64,000 nt of DNA from UBA2988 sp965237965. Lineage in GTDB: Bacteria; Gemmatimonadota; Gemmatimonadetes; Longimicrobiales; Gaopeijiaceae. Of this stretch, positions 33,977 through 42,800 are shown piece after piece. The position numbers and the translations under genes are program-made. How positions within the stretch are numbered: position 1 is the first letter of the stretch; every line of letters begins with the position of its first letter. Where the stretch lies: NCBI GenBank assembly GCA_965237965.1, contig CBDEGT010000003.1:186001-250000 (forward strand), in the 5' to 3' direction. The notes beneath the pieces are model-generated. The model was not told the DNA's origin. It did not search any database and saw only the letters and a list, made by a program, of their open reading frames with translations.

Positions 33977-35176
33977 TCAGCCTGTCACGCGCGTCGGCTC
34001 GGACCCAGAGGGCACCGGCACGACCGCCTCGGCCCCGGCTGCAGCGCCGCGGTACGTCGGTTCGATGGGGGGCACCAGCTCCTGCGCCTGCGGGGGCACC
34101 TTGTCCAACAGCACCGCAATCCAGCGCAGGTCGGGCACATTCTGGAGAGCGATCTTGGTGACCATGGTGAGGGGCACCGAGAGCAGCGCTCCGATCGGGC
34201 CCCACAGCCACCCCCAGAAGAGAAGCGACAGGACCACGACCAGTGTGGAAAGCCCCATCCGGCGCCCCATGATGTGGGGATCCATGAGGTTGCCGATCAC
34301 CGTGTTGATCCCGAAGTAGCCGAGCGCCACGACCAGCGCGGTCACCTCGCCATGCAGGACGAGAGCCAGCGCGACGCCGGGCAGGGCCGCGATGATCGAA
34401 CCGATGGTGGGTACGAAGTTCAGGACGAACGCGATCAGTCCAAGCAGGACCGGAAAGTCGAGTGCCGCGAATTGGCAGAGCAGGGTGACCAACACCCCGG
34501 TCGCGAGGCTGAGGACGAACTTGAGCCCCAGGTAAGCCTGGACCTCCTGGACGATCTGAGTAATCCGGAGCCGGCCCTGCCGATTACCGCCCAGGATCGC
34601 CTGGAACTTGAACGGGAAGACGGTCGCCTCGGCGAGCACGAAGACCATGATGAGGCCGATGATGAACGCGATGCTGAACATCTGGGCGATCGCCTGCACC
34701 GTGCTACTCACCAGCGCGAACATGCGCGCCGGATCCACCGGGTCCGGCGTGAGGTAGGCCGAGGCCGGAATCCCGCGCTGGTCCAGCTCCATCATCCACC
34801 GGCCCCAATGCCCCCGGAACAGGCTCACGTAGCGGGGGAGCTTCGTGTTCAGCTCTCCCAGAGAGTTCGTGCCCATTAGCACCATCAGCCCGAACACCAG
34901 CACATTGAGCATCACGGTCAGACCGATGGCGACCGGGGCCCATACGCGGCGCGTCCGCAGGCCGAACATGATGGGCATCGATACGACCGCCAAGAACAGT
35001 GCCAGCACGAACGGCACCAGGATCGCCGCGGCGGCCTTGAGACCGGCTACGATGATCACCAGGCAGGCGAGCACCACCAGGAGCGTTGCTCCCGGGCGCT
35101 CGTCCATGCGGTCGAAGATCATTCCCTGCGGGTCCGAAGTCGGAGGGCGCGCTCGCGGCAGAGGCCGGCGCGCCAT
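33977..35176 (-). CDS. AI-2E-family membrane permease
   Basis: From ATG 35176 (or 35122) the 400-residue product has about eight helices. A pair lies at the N-terminus (ATLLVVLACLVIIVAGLKAA, ILVPFVLALFLAVVSMPIMF), then a soluble loop, then the conserved FVLNFVPTIGSIIAALPGVA and YFGINTVIGNLMDPHIMGRR near the C-terminus. The family includes TqsA and Na+/H+ antiporters. The substrate cannot be told from sequence. The longer frame to 35602 lacks family sequence in its first 140 codons. Confidence 0.88.
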   Translation of the reverse strand: MARRPLPRARPPTSDPQGMIFDRMDERPGATLLVVLACLVIIVAGLKAAAAILVPFVLALFLAVVSMPIMFGLRTRRVWAPVAIGLTVMLNVLVFGLMVLMGTNSLGELNTKLPRYVSLFRGHWGRWMMELDQRGIPASAYLTPDPVDPARMFALVSSTVQAIAQMFSIAFIIGLIMVFVLAEATVFPFKFQAILGGNRQGRLRITQIVQEVQAYLGLKFVLSLATGVLVTLLCQFAALDFPVLLGLIAFVLNFVPTIGSIIAALPGVALALVLHGEVTALVVALGYFGINTVIGNLMDPHIMGRRMGLSTLVVVLSLLFWGWLWGPIGALLSVPLTMVTKIALQNVPDLRWIAVLLDKVPPQAQELVPPIEPTYRGAAAGAEAVVPVPSGSEPTRVTG

Positions 35177-35268
35177 GTGGCCGAGTGTGATACCCCTTGC
35201 CCGGATGGTTGTCCCGTTCGACCTGAGACTCCCGACCGGGCGGGCACGATCCCAATATAAGACGAAAG

Positions 35269-35643
35269 ATGAACACGCACTCACCGGCCCCGGATCCCTT
35301 CCCCATCCCCGACACGGATGATGGGCTGCTCGACCAATGTCGGGTCGAAACCTTCCGTTCCGGGGGCAAGGGAGGCCAGCACCAGAACACGACCGAAAGC
35401 GGCGTGCGACTGGTGCATACACCCACAGGGGTGAGGGCCACGTCGCACAGCAAGCGGAGCCAGCATCGCAACAAGGCGATCGCCCTCGAGCGGCTGCGCC
35501 GCAGACTGGAGCGCCGCAACCTGCGCGCCAGGCCCCGGGTGCCCACGCCGGTCCCGGCGGCGGAGAAGCGCAGGCGGCTGGAAGCGAAGCGGCGACGCGC
35601 ACAGGTCAAGGACCTGCGCCGCGAGCCGCCGCCCGAGGACTGA
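35269..35643 (+). CDS. GGQ-domain release-factor-like protein
   Basis: The 124-residue protein is a stand-alone class I release-factor catalytic domain. The motif GGKGGQHQNTTESGVRL carries the GGQ tripeptide that hydrolyses peptidyl-tRNA. VRATSHSKRSQHRNKAIALE follows, and a basic tail that would bind rRNA. It lacks codon-recognition domains, like ArfB/YaeJ and the RF-H-like proteins of ribosome rescue. It is divergent from the AI-2E gene with about 90 bases between. Confidence 0.87.
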   Translation: MNTHSPAPDPFPIPDTDDGLLDQCRVETFRSGGKGGQHQNTTESGVRLVHTPTGVRATSHSKRSQHRNKAIALERLRRRLERRNLRARPRVPTPVPAAEKRRRLEAKRRRAQVKDLRREPPPED

Positions 35644-35905
35644 CGTCCCAGGAGTCGGAACGGCGCTTCTTGAGCGCGGACGGTGCGACGCTCTGGGCGC
35701 GCGGGCTCTCCGCGCTGGTCACGGACGCTGAAGGGGGGCCCGATCACGTGACCTGGCCGAGGTGACGGAGCGCGCGGGCTCGTACTAGGTCCCGGGCACG
35801 CTAGCTCTCAAAGGGACTTCCCTTCTCCACGCACGCGAACAGTCGGCTTTACACCTCACCCAGTCGTGCGCGCGAGGCCTCCGAGGGCCATCGACCGGGC
35901 AGGGC

Positions 35906-36436
35906 TCAGGAGCGGAGCGCCGGCCCGCTGGTTTCGGCGCGTTCTCCGCTGAGCTGCGGGAGCCGGCGGCCCGCGCGCGTGCGGTGGCGACCGGCCCGGA
36001 CGCGCGCCGTTACCTCGGGAATCGCACCTTTGAACACCCGCTGGTGCAGAATCAGGCTCGCCAGATAGATGACGCCGGCCCCCATGTGCGTCCAACCGAG
36101 CACATCCAGCCAGGGGACGGACGTGACCGCCTGGATCAGGTACCCGCTCAGCACCATTGGCACGAACGCGATTGTGGCCAGCAGTCCTGAGCGACGACCG
36201 GCCGGCACCAGGCAGCGGTAGTGCTTCCAGATGTGATCCACGGCGATCAGGCCGATCGCGAACACCAGCGCCGGGGCCACGAGGATGTGGGCCTTGAGAA
36301 GCCACGGCTCGAGCGGGTGGCTGATCGCGAACGGGTCGGTGGGGACGTAGAAGATGTCGAGCGCGAAGTAGACGATCCCGGTAACGCCGGTCGCGAGCGA
36401 GCTGGTCATCAGCAACCACTTCGGGAGGGGCTTCAC
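35906..36436 (-). CDS. Cytochrome b-like four-helix membrane protein
   Basis: The 176-residue protein has four helices (WLLMTSSLATGVTGIVYFAL, AHILVAPALVFAIGLIAVDH, LLATIAFVPMVLSGYLIQAV, WTHMGAGVIYLASLILHQRV). Histidines sit at helix edges: AHIL, DHIWKH, WTHMG and LHQR. This is the pattern of DUF4405-type diheme cytochrome b proteins (inference from histidine placement). As last gene of the ApbE/FMN operon it would pass electrons across the inner membrane to the flavoprotein. The tail after residue 140 is basic and low in complexity. Confidence 0.65.
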   Translation of the reverse strand: MKPLPKWLLMTSSLATGVTGIVYFALDIFYVPTDPFAISHPLEPWLLKAHILVAPALVFAIGLIAVDHIWKHYRCLVPAGRRSGLLATIAFVPMVLSGYLIQAVTSVPWLDVLGWTHMGAGVIYLASLILHQRVFKGAIPEVTARVRAGRHRTRAGRRLPQLSGERAETSGPALRS

Positions 36437-36461
36437 TTCCCCTCGCTCAATTCGGCGTCCT

Positions 36462-37001
36462 TCACCTCGCCGCCTCGAACGGCCGCACCACCTGGTGCAG
36501 GGCGAGCAGCCGGCGCGCCGCGTTGGTGACCGCGCCGGCAGTCAGGGTGGCGCCGGTCAGCCTGGGTATGCTGCCCTTGAGCGACAGCTCGTCGTCGAGC
36601 ACCTGTCCGCTGAAGCGCTCGAGCCAGACCTGCGGCGGGAGGTAGTCGGGGGGCTCCCGGAAGCGGAGCACCTCGATCCGGCGGATCCGGTCGTCGGTCC
36701 CGACCACCACCATGAGCACCTCGGGCAACGTGCGAACCCGATGGGCATCGAAGTACGCGACCCCGAGCGGGCGACCGCCCTGGATAGCGACGTAGTACGT
36801 GACGATCTCGCTCTCCACGGCGACACCGGTACCCGCGAGCGAGCGTGCCTGCGAAAGCTGCGGGGTCGTGAGATAGGCGGTGCGGCGCTCCACGCGGTCC
36901 GCCTCGGGAAACGCGAGCGCAAGCGCCTCGTCCTGCGTGAGCATGGTCTGCGCCGACGCGCACGGAGCGCTGGCTGCCGCCCACAGGGCGGCGGCCGGCA
37001 C
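36462..37001 (-). CDS. Exported FMN-binding-domain protein
   Basis: The product has a signal peptide (AAALWAAASAPCASAQ) and an FMN-binding domain. The flavinylation motif is TGATLTAGAVTNAARRLLAL (consensus D/S-G-A-T-x-T/S; the first position is Thr here), in which a Thr receives FMN from ApbE. VVVGTDDRIRRIEVLRFREP is also typical of the domain. A GTG at 37001 gives 180 residues; the frame is open farther but overlaps the barrel gene. ApbE lies two genes upstream, so this is its likely substrate, acting outside the cytoplasm as an electron carrier. Confidence 0.82.
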   Translation of the reverse strand: MPAAALWAAASAPCASAQTMLTQDEALALAFPEADRVERRTAYLTTPQLSQARSLAGTGVAVESEIVTYYVAIQGGRPLGVAYFDAHRVRTLPEVLMVVVGTDDRIRRIEVLRFREPPDYLPPQVWLERFSGQVLDDELSLKGSIPRLTGATLTAGAVTNAARRLLALHQVVRPFEAAR

Positions 37002-37027
37002 CCAGGCGAAAACCCGCCCCGCGCGCC

Positions 37028-38380
37028 TCAGAACAGGTAACCGAGGGCAGCGCTGAGCTGGTTCACGCCGGTCTCGGCCCCGTTGGAGTGGACGTTGTAG
37101 TCCACCTTCAGCACTGCCTCGGGGATCGGCTTCCAAGCCGCGCCCAGCGACAACACCGTGCGATCGTTGGCTGGATTCGCCGTGAAGCCCGTCGCAACCT
37201 CCCTCTGCGTATTGATCCTCTCATAACGGAAGTACGGAATCAGCTGATGCGCAGACTCCGTCGCTCGCAGCAGGTCGTAACCGGCCTGAACGTACCAGCC
37301 ACCCAGTTCCTCACCGATGCCGTTGGCCCCGGTGAGGTTGCGCAGCGCGTTCAGGTCCGCGACGTCGTCGACCTTCGCGCGGGCCCTGAGCGCCCGCAGA
37401 TCGAGTCCGGCCACCTTGTAGTCCGCGTGCAGGTCCCAGATGAGGGTACGACCGTCCACCTCCACGCCGTTCAACCTGCGGTTATGCGCGGTCTGGCCGC
37501 GGAAGGCCGACCCCCCGACGAGCAGTCCGGGAACAGCCACGTAGTCCACTCGACCCACCAGGCCGAAATCTTCGGATAGCCCACGAGATCCCCGCTGTCG
37601 CCCCCCTCTGAGCCCGGCCGCGCTGAAGCCCCCGGCGCTCGAAGACCCCCCGCCCACGCCGTCAAAGGAGCTCATCACGTAGACCCGGTACGCCAGCGGC
37701 CCCACGCCTCCGAACACGCCGATCCCGTTCTCGCGCCAGGTGGTCGGGATGATCGCGCTCTCCGTGAGCGACCTGTCCGTGCCCAGGAAAACGGGCGGCT
37801 CGTGCAGCTCGTTCATCAGACCCATGGGCGCGAGCAAGAGCCCTGCGCGCGCTCCCATGACGTCACTGAAGCGGTAGTCCAGGTAGGCGAACTCCAGGAA
37901 GATCTCGTTTGCGTGCTCAATCTCGATCTCGGTGTTCAGCAGCAGCCTGTCGTTGAACTTGTAGCCCACGTAGAGGATGCCGCGGAGCGCGTCGATCTGA
38001 TCCACGGCACCCGACGGCGAAGCATTCTCGCGCTCGGCCGCGAAGTTCTTATAGACGATCTCCCCGTATCCTCCGAGCGACACGCCCTGCCCGACCCGGT
38101 ACACCTTGGACGCCGCTGGTCCGAGGCCGAGCACCGTGGTGTCCGCATCCACGACCTCGGCCCCGAGTTGCTGGCGCTCGAGCTCCCGGGTCAGCGCCTC
38201 CAGGCGCCGCTCTACCTCGGCCAAGCGCACCGAATCGGGCACCTGCTGCCCAACCGCTGTAGACGGAACGAGCAGGATTACCGCCAGCGGAGCCATGCGG
38301 AGTGCCGAGCAGAACCGCGAGCGGATTGGTCGTGCGACCAGTGCAGTGACGGTCTCTGCAAGACGGGTTATGACGCGCAT
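37028..38380 (-). CDS. Porin-like outer-membrane barrel with coiled-coil start
   Basis: The 450-residue protein has a signal peptide (MAPLAVILLVPSTAVGQ) and a short coiled coil (RLAEVERRLEALTRELERQQ). A barrel follows with LGGYGEIVYKNF, YVGYKFNDRLLLNTEIEIEH, ARAGLLLAPMGLMNELHEPP and a terminal ALGYLF ending in Phe, as barrels do. Coiled coil plus barrel resembles DcaP or OprO-type porins. It overlaps the end of apbE by 13 bases, so it belongs to the flavin operon and may admit or bind the extracellular electron acceptor (inference). Confidence 0.78.
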   Translation of the reverse strand: MRVITRLAETVTALVARPIRSRFCSALRMAPLAVILLVPSTAVGQQVPDSVRLAEVERRLEALTRELERQQLGAEVVDADTTVLGLGPAASKVYRVGQGVSLGGYGEIVYKNFAAERENASPSGAVDQIDALRGILYVGYKFNDRLLLNTEIEIEHANEIFLEFAYLDYRFSDVMGARAGLLLAPMGLMNELHEPPVFLGTDRSLTESAIIPTTWRENGIGVFGGVGPLAYRVYVMSSFDGVGGGSSSAGGFSAAGLRGGRQRGSRGLSEDFGLVGRVDYVAVPGLLVGGSAFRGQTAHNRRLNGVEVDGRTLIWDLHADYKVAGLDLRALRARAKVDDVADLNALRNLTGANGIGEELGGWYVQAGYDLLRATESAHQLIPYFRYERINTQREVATGFTANPANDRTVLSLGAAWKPIPEAVLKVDYNVHSNGAETGVNQLSAALGYLF

Positions 38381-39645
38381 GCTTCTTCCTTGTCGTTTCT
38401 ATGAGCAGGTTTGGCGTGCGCAGGGGCTGCGCGGCTCGCTTCGGCGCCATGCGCACGGTCGGCAGGCATGAACGGCGGCCCCAGCCAGCGCTCCATGGCG
38501 GCGTTCCAGCACGACACCAGGGCACCGCCCCGCTCGATCAGGAACAAGGCCCCCACATCCCCGAGCGCGGGGGCCCAGTCCTGATCCTGATCCCGAACGA
38601 AGTCGGGCCCCGCGGAGGGGCCCATCACGTACAGCGCGGTCGAGAGCACGTCCGCGACGAACGGATCAGCCGCGACCACGGTCACGCTGCCCCAAGCCGG
38701 CACCGGGTGGCCCGTGCGGGGATCGATGAGGTGGCCGATCGCCTCCCCATCCGCCGAGCCCGCCCGCTCGGAGTTGCCACTGGTCGCCACCGAGACGTCT
38801 TCGAGCGCAAGGACAGCGACCGGTTGGCGCCGGCCCGCCGGGTGCGCGACCGCGACGTTCCACGGACGCTCCGTCGAGGCGTCCTTCCCGACGGCGAGGA
38901 GCTGTCCGCCCAGGTCCAGCAGGGCGGAACCGACCCCGAGCGCCCGGAGCGTGTCCCGCACGGTGCGCAGCGCCGCCCCCTTTCCGAAGCCCCCCGTGTC
39001 GATCCACGCGCGGGCGTTCCGTCGGGTCACCGTGCCGGCAGCAGGCCCGATCACCCATGTCTCCGGGCCGCTCGCCACGCGCGCAGCCGCGAGCGCCCGA
39101 GCGTCCGAGCGCACACCGCCACGACGGAGTCCCCAGGCGTCCACCAGCGCGCCGATCGCCGGAGTGAACGCTCCGCCGGTGCGAACCGACCATGCCCGTG
39201 CCTCGGCTAGCAGGCTGCTCAGCTCGGGACTCACCCCGATGGGCTCTCCGATCGGCGCTCGGTTGAGCGCCCCCATCGGGCTCGCGGAGTCCCAGGTAGT
39301 GAGCAGAGCGTCCATGCGCTCCAGCTCGCGGAGCGCGCCCTCGGCCGCGGCCAGCGCCACATCACGACCACCACCGTTCACGCTCACCCGCAGCTCCGTC
39401 CCCATCACGATACCGAGGCGCTCGACGCGGACCGTGCTATCCGCTGGAGCAATGGAGATCGCCCCCCGCTCGGGAGGCGGCGCGCCAGGACCGGAGCTTG
39501 GACCGGTGCTTGGACCGACTCCGGGAACCACCACGATCACGGGCAACGCAACCAGCGCGAGCGAGGCACAGGCCAGGGTCCAGGCCGGCGCCGGAGCACT
39601 CAATCGCGAACGATTCTTATTAGTGAGATTGAAAGTCGTTCTCAT
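38368..39645 (-). CDS. apbE: FAD:protein FMN transferase ApbE
   Basis: From ATG 39645 the 425-residue protein has a membrane/signal segment (ACASLALVALPVIVVVPGVG) and then the ApbE fold. Features are VMGTELRVSVNGG, MDALLTTWDSASPMGALNRA, WIDTGGFGKGAALRTVRDTL (the substrate-binding glycine-lysine motif) and HLIDPRTGHPVPAWGSVTVV with ADVLSTALYVMG for metal binding. It transfers FMN from FAD to Thr in FMN-binding domains outside the cytoplasm. It is the first gene of an operon with the barrel, the FMN-binding protein and the cytochrome-like protein. A TATACT box sits 7 bases before the ATG. Confidence 0.93.
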   Translation of the reverse strand: MRTTFNLTNKNRSRLSAPAPAWTLACASLALVALPVIVVVPGVGPSTGPSSGPGAPPPERGAISIAPADSTVRVERLGIVMGTELRVSVNGGGRDVALAAAEGALRELERMDALLTTWDSASPMGALNRAPIGEPIGVSPELSSLLAEARAWSVRTGGAFTPAIGALVDAWGLRRGGVRSDARALAAARVASGPETWVIGPAAGTVTRRNARAWIDTGGFGKGAALRTVRDTLRALGVGSALLDLGGQLLAVGKDASTERPWNVAVAHPAGRRQPVAVLALEDVSVATSGNSERAGSADGEAIGHLIDPRTGHPVPAWGSVTVVAADPFVADVLSTALYVMGPSAGPDFVRDQDQDWAPALGDVGALFLIERGGALVSCWNAAMERWLGPPFMPADRAHGAEASRAAPAHAKPAHRNDKEEACAS

Positions 39646-39658
39646 TTCGACGAGTATA
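39624..39658 (-). promoter_or_regulatory. Promoter at apbE start with overlapping Fur-like repeat
   Basis: On the reverse strand TATACT (39653-39658) is a strong -10 box ending seven bases before the ATG. TTTCGC 17 bases farther up could be a weak -35. Transcription would start at or next to the ATG, giving a leaderless message. The first codons contain TGAGA and TCTCA arms (39640-39644 and 39624-39628) around an A/T-rich centre, loosely like a Fur box. The promoter is fair; the operator is weak. Confidence 0.42.
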
Positions 39659-39683
39659 CGGAACGCCCCCCCTACGCGAAAGA

Positions 39684-39711
39684 AGCCTCCGCACCATCGG
39701 GTACGGAGGCT
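39684..39711 (-). terminator. Rho-independent terminator of the amidohydrolase operon
   Basis: AGCCTCCG and CGGAGGCT form a perfect 8-bp stem, extended by ACC/GGT after one mismatch, with a short loop. On the reverse strand it is followed by TTCTTTC. It lies 137 bases beyond the stop of the second amidohydrolase gene and just before the apbE promoter, so it separates the two operons. Confidence 0.65.
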
Positions 39712-39720
39712 CTTCCACTC

Positions 39721-39790
39721 GGACTTCGTTTGGGCCCAGATTCGATTGGGCCCGGACTTCGCTTGGGCCCCGACTTCCCTCAGACCCGAA
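39721..39790. repeat. Degenerate 17-nt tandem repeat with GGGCCC cores
   Basis: Three to four copies of a unit like GACTTCGTTTGGGCCCA follow each other; three of them contain the palindrome GGGCCC. They lie between the terminator and the end of the amidohydrolase gene. Copies differ by a few bases and one is 16 nt long. No role is evident. Confidence 0.6.
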
Positions 39791-39847
39791 TTTCCATTCG
39801 GTCGCAAGGCGGGGCGCCGACGGGGGCGTCCCGAGAAACGGGATCGC

Positions 39848-42800
39848 TCAACCGCCCGGCACGACCCCGAGCCCAGCCAACGGGCCAGTAGGTGGGGAAG
39901 CCCGTCCGGCGCTGGAGGGGAGCGGCCGCGTGCGGGGCCACGCCTCGTCCAGGGTCTCCGCGTCGTACAGCCTGCCATTCTTCATCACGTAGCGCAGGCT
40001 ATTCGTGTCGCGCAGGTCGGTCAGGGGGTCGCCGTCCATCACCAGCACGTCGGCGAGCTTGCCCGCCTCGAGTGTTCCCAGATCCGCTCCCAACCCGATC
40101 GCCTCGGCGCCGAGCACGGTGGCCGCGCGCAGCACGTCGTGCGGCGCCATCCCCCCCGAGCCGATCGCCCAAAGCTCCCAGTGATAGCCGAGTCCCTGGA
40201 GCTGTCCGTGGCTCCCCACCGCCACGCGCGCGCTGTCCTCGATCATCCTGCGCGCGAAGGCCGCATGCCGGGGAAACACGTACTCCTCCTCGAGGAACCA
40301 ACCGGCCGGACCCGGACTCCCCCCTGCCCCGGTCCCTCGTCGGCGCGCGCGCGCGTCCAGGTTCTCCTCCGGGACGAAGCGGCGGACCTTGGGGTCGTCG
40401 TGGACGTTCTCGCGCGCATAGAACCAGTTCTCGCCGAAGGGGCCGCCGTACGACACCAGCAAGGTGGGTGTGCTCGTGGTCTGTGACGCCCGGAACAGCT
40501 TGACGACGTCCGAGAATATGGGCGCGACGGGAAGCGCGTGCTCCACGCCCGAATAGCCGTCCATCGCGTGCGTGAGCTCCGTCTTGAAGTCGAGCCCACC
40601 CTCGGTGGTGGGCATGAGCCGGAGCTCACGCGCGGCCTTGATGATCCACTGCCGCTGCTGGCGGTTGCCCGTCAGGTACATCTTCAGCGTCTCGGTGTCA
40701 TAGTACTCCGCATACCGCTTGAGCACCGTCGCAGCGTGCTCGGCGTCGCGGAGGTTCTCTCCGGCGAATACCCCGGGCCCGCTCGAGTACACGCGCGGCC
40801 CGATCATGCCGCCCGTCTCGACCCGGTCGCGGTAGCTCAACACGTCGGTCCAAGCGGACTGCGGGTCGCGCGTCGTGGTTACGCCGTAGGCGAGCGTGGC
40901 GAGGTACTGCCACACCTGCTCCGGGTGGATCTCGGGCACCAGCCACTGCGCGTGGTAGTGCGTATCGACGAAGCCCGGCGTCACGGTCTTACCGGTCACG
41001 TCCACGACGTGCGCCCCTTCGGGTACGGTCACCTCGCCCCGCTTCCCCACCGCGACGATGCGGTTGCCCGTGACCACGACGTCGGCGTCCTCGACGATCT
41101 CGCGGCCGCGCATCGTGAGCGCACGCCCGCCGCGCAACACGACGCTGCCCGCCGGGACGTCGCGCGCCATCGTCACCTCGATTCGGCGCTCGACCGGCCG
41201 GTAGCTCGTGGCTGTATCGGCAAGCGCCGGATCGTCGCCCGCGCGCACCGAGTCGGCCCGCGCGGCGATAGCCTCGGCTTCTGCGCGCATCGAGTCCGCG
41301 CGCGCCATCAGGATGTCGGCGGCGGCCTGCACCGAGTCCGCTCGCAGCCGATTGAGCCGCTGCGCGAGCGAATCGGGCACCGCCCCCCCGAGCGCGGCGG
41401 CGTCGGCCGCATCCCTCGCGACTCGCAGCGAGTCCAGTAGGGTGCGCACGCGCACCCGTACGAGCGCGCGCTCGTGCTCGTCCACGCGTGTGCTGTCCTC
41501 GAGCTGTTCCACGTGGCTCAAATCGTAGCTGAAGAGCACGTTTCCCATCGCCCAGTGCACGGCGCCGCCGTCCGCGGTCCAAGATGGGAACTCACCGCCG
41601 ACCTCGGTGAGCCGCCGCACCTGGACAGGCGCGGACTGCGCGTTGGTCACGGACACGGTCGTGAGCTGCCCCGTGCGGGGAAGCTCGAGGGTGTAGAGGT
41701 CGCTGCCCACCTGAGCCAGCGCGCGGTCGCCGATCGGCGAGATCAGCACGATCCCGGCGTTCGATGGCCCGGAATCCAGCTCGGCTTCCGGGTCGGCCGA
41801 GTCCACCAGCACGTCCGGTCGCACCGGGAAGGGGCGCCGCGGCAGCGCCACCAACTCCTCGTGCATGCCGCGCCCGTTCTGCCCACCCGAGCCTCTGACG
41901 CGCACGTGCTGCTTCACATCGGTGCCGTCCCAACGGAACGAAACCAGTCCTTCGTCCGGGCTGTACGCGTAGATCCGGTGGGGCTGATCGGTTCGGAAAT
42001 GCGGAACGTCGCGGGTGCCGGTGGGCGCGATCACGGTCACCTCTCCACCGGCTGCCGGCACCCAGACGAACTCCCCACCCAGCGGACTACCGAACATCCC
42101 CGCCACCTCGCGCAGCTCGCGCGCCGCGCCCCGCGTCGCGACCACGCGCTGCCCGTCCGGCGTCCACGCCACGTTCGTGTAGAGCGCGGGCGCGCGCGTG
42201 AGCGGAACGGGTGCGGCCAAGCCGTCCGCCCGGACCTTCATGATGTGTCCGCCCACCGCGTCGTCCCAGGTGACGAAGGCGAGCCATTGCCCATCCGGGG
42301 ACCACTGCGGGTGGAACTCCCCCACCTCGGCCGCGGTCAGCCGGCGCGCCGGGCCATCGGGCAACTCCTTCACCCAGAGACGGTCGAACGCCGTGAACGC
42401 GATCCACCTGCCGTCCGGCGCAGCGACCGGATTCCGGATCTGCCGCGCGGTCACCGTGGCCGCCGTGTCAACCGCGTAAGCGAACCTGACCTCGGGACCG
42501 ATCTCGACGTCCACGTCCGCCGAAAACGGGATCGCACTCGCCCCCCCGCCCGCCAGCGGCACACGCCAGATTCCGCCTCCGTACGAGACGATGACGGCGT
42601 CGGAGCCCGGGGTGAACGCGTAACCGGGGAGCACGTCGAGCGGGGCGCGCGACTCCTGATCGTCGCGCTGCACAGGGTGGGCGAGCCAGCTCTCCTCGCC
42701 GGTGCGCAGGTCGCGCTTCCGGAGACCTGTCTCGGCACCCTCGCGGGTCCCGTAGACCAGCCAGTTGCCGTCGGGCGAAATCGCCGGACGGAACGCCGAT

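Noticed and set aside
35800..35840. AAGGGACTTCCCTT as a terminator between convergent genes
   Set aside because: The loop would be two bases and there is no T run, so it is not a believable terminator.
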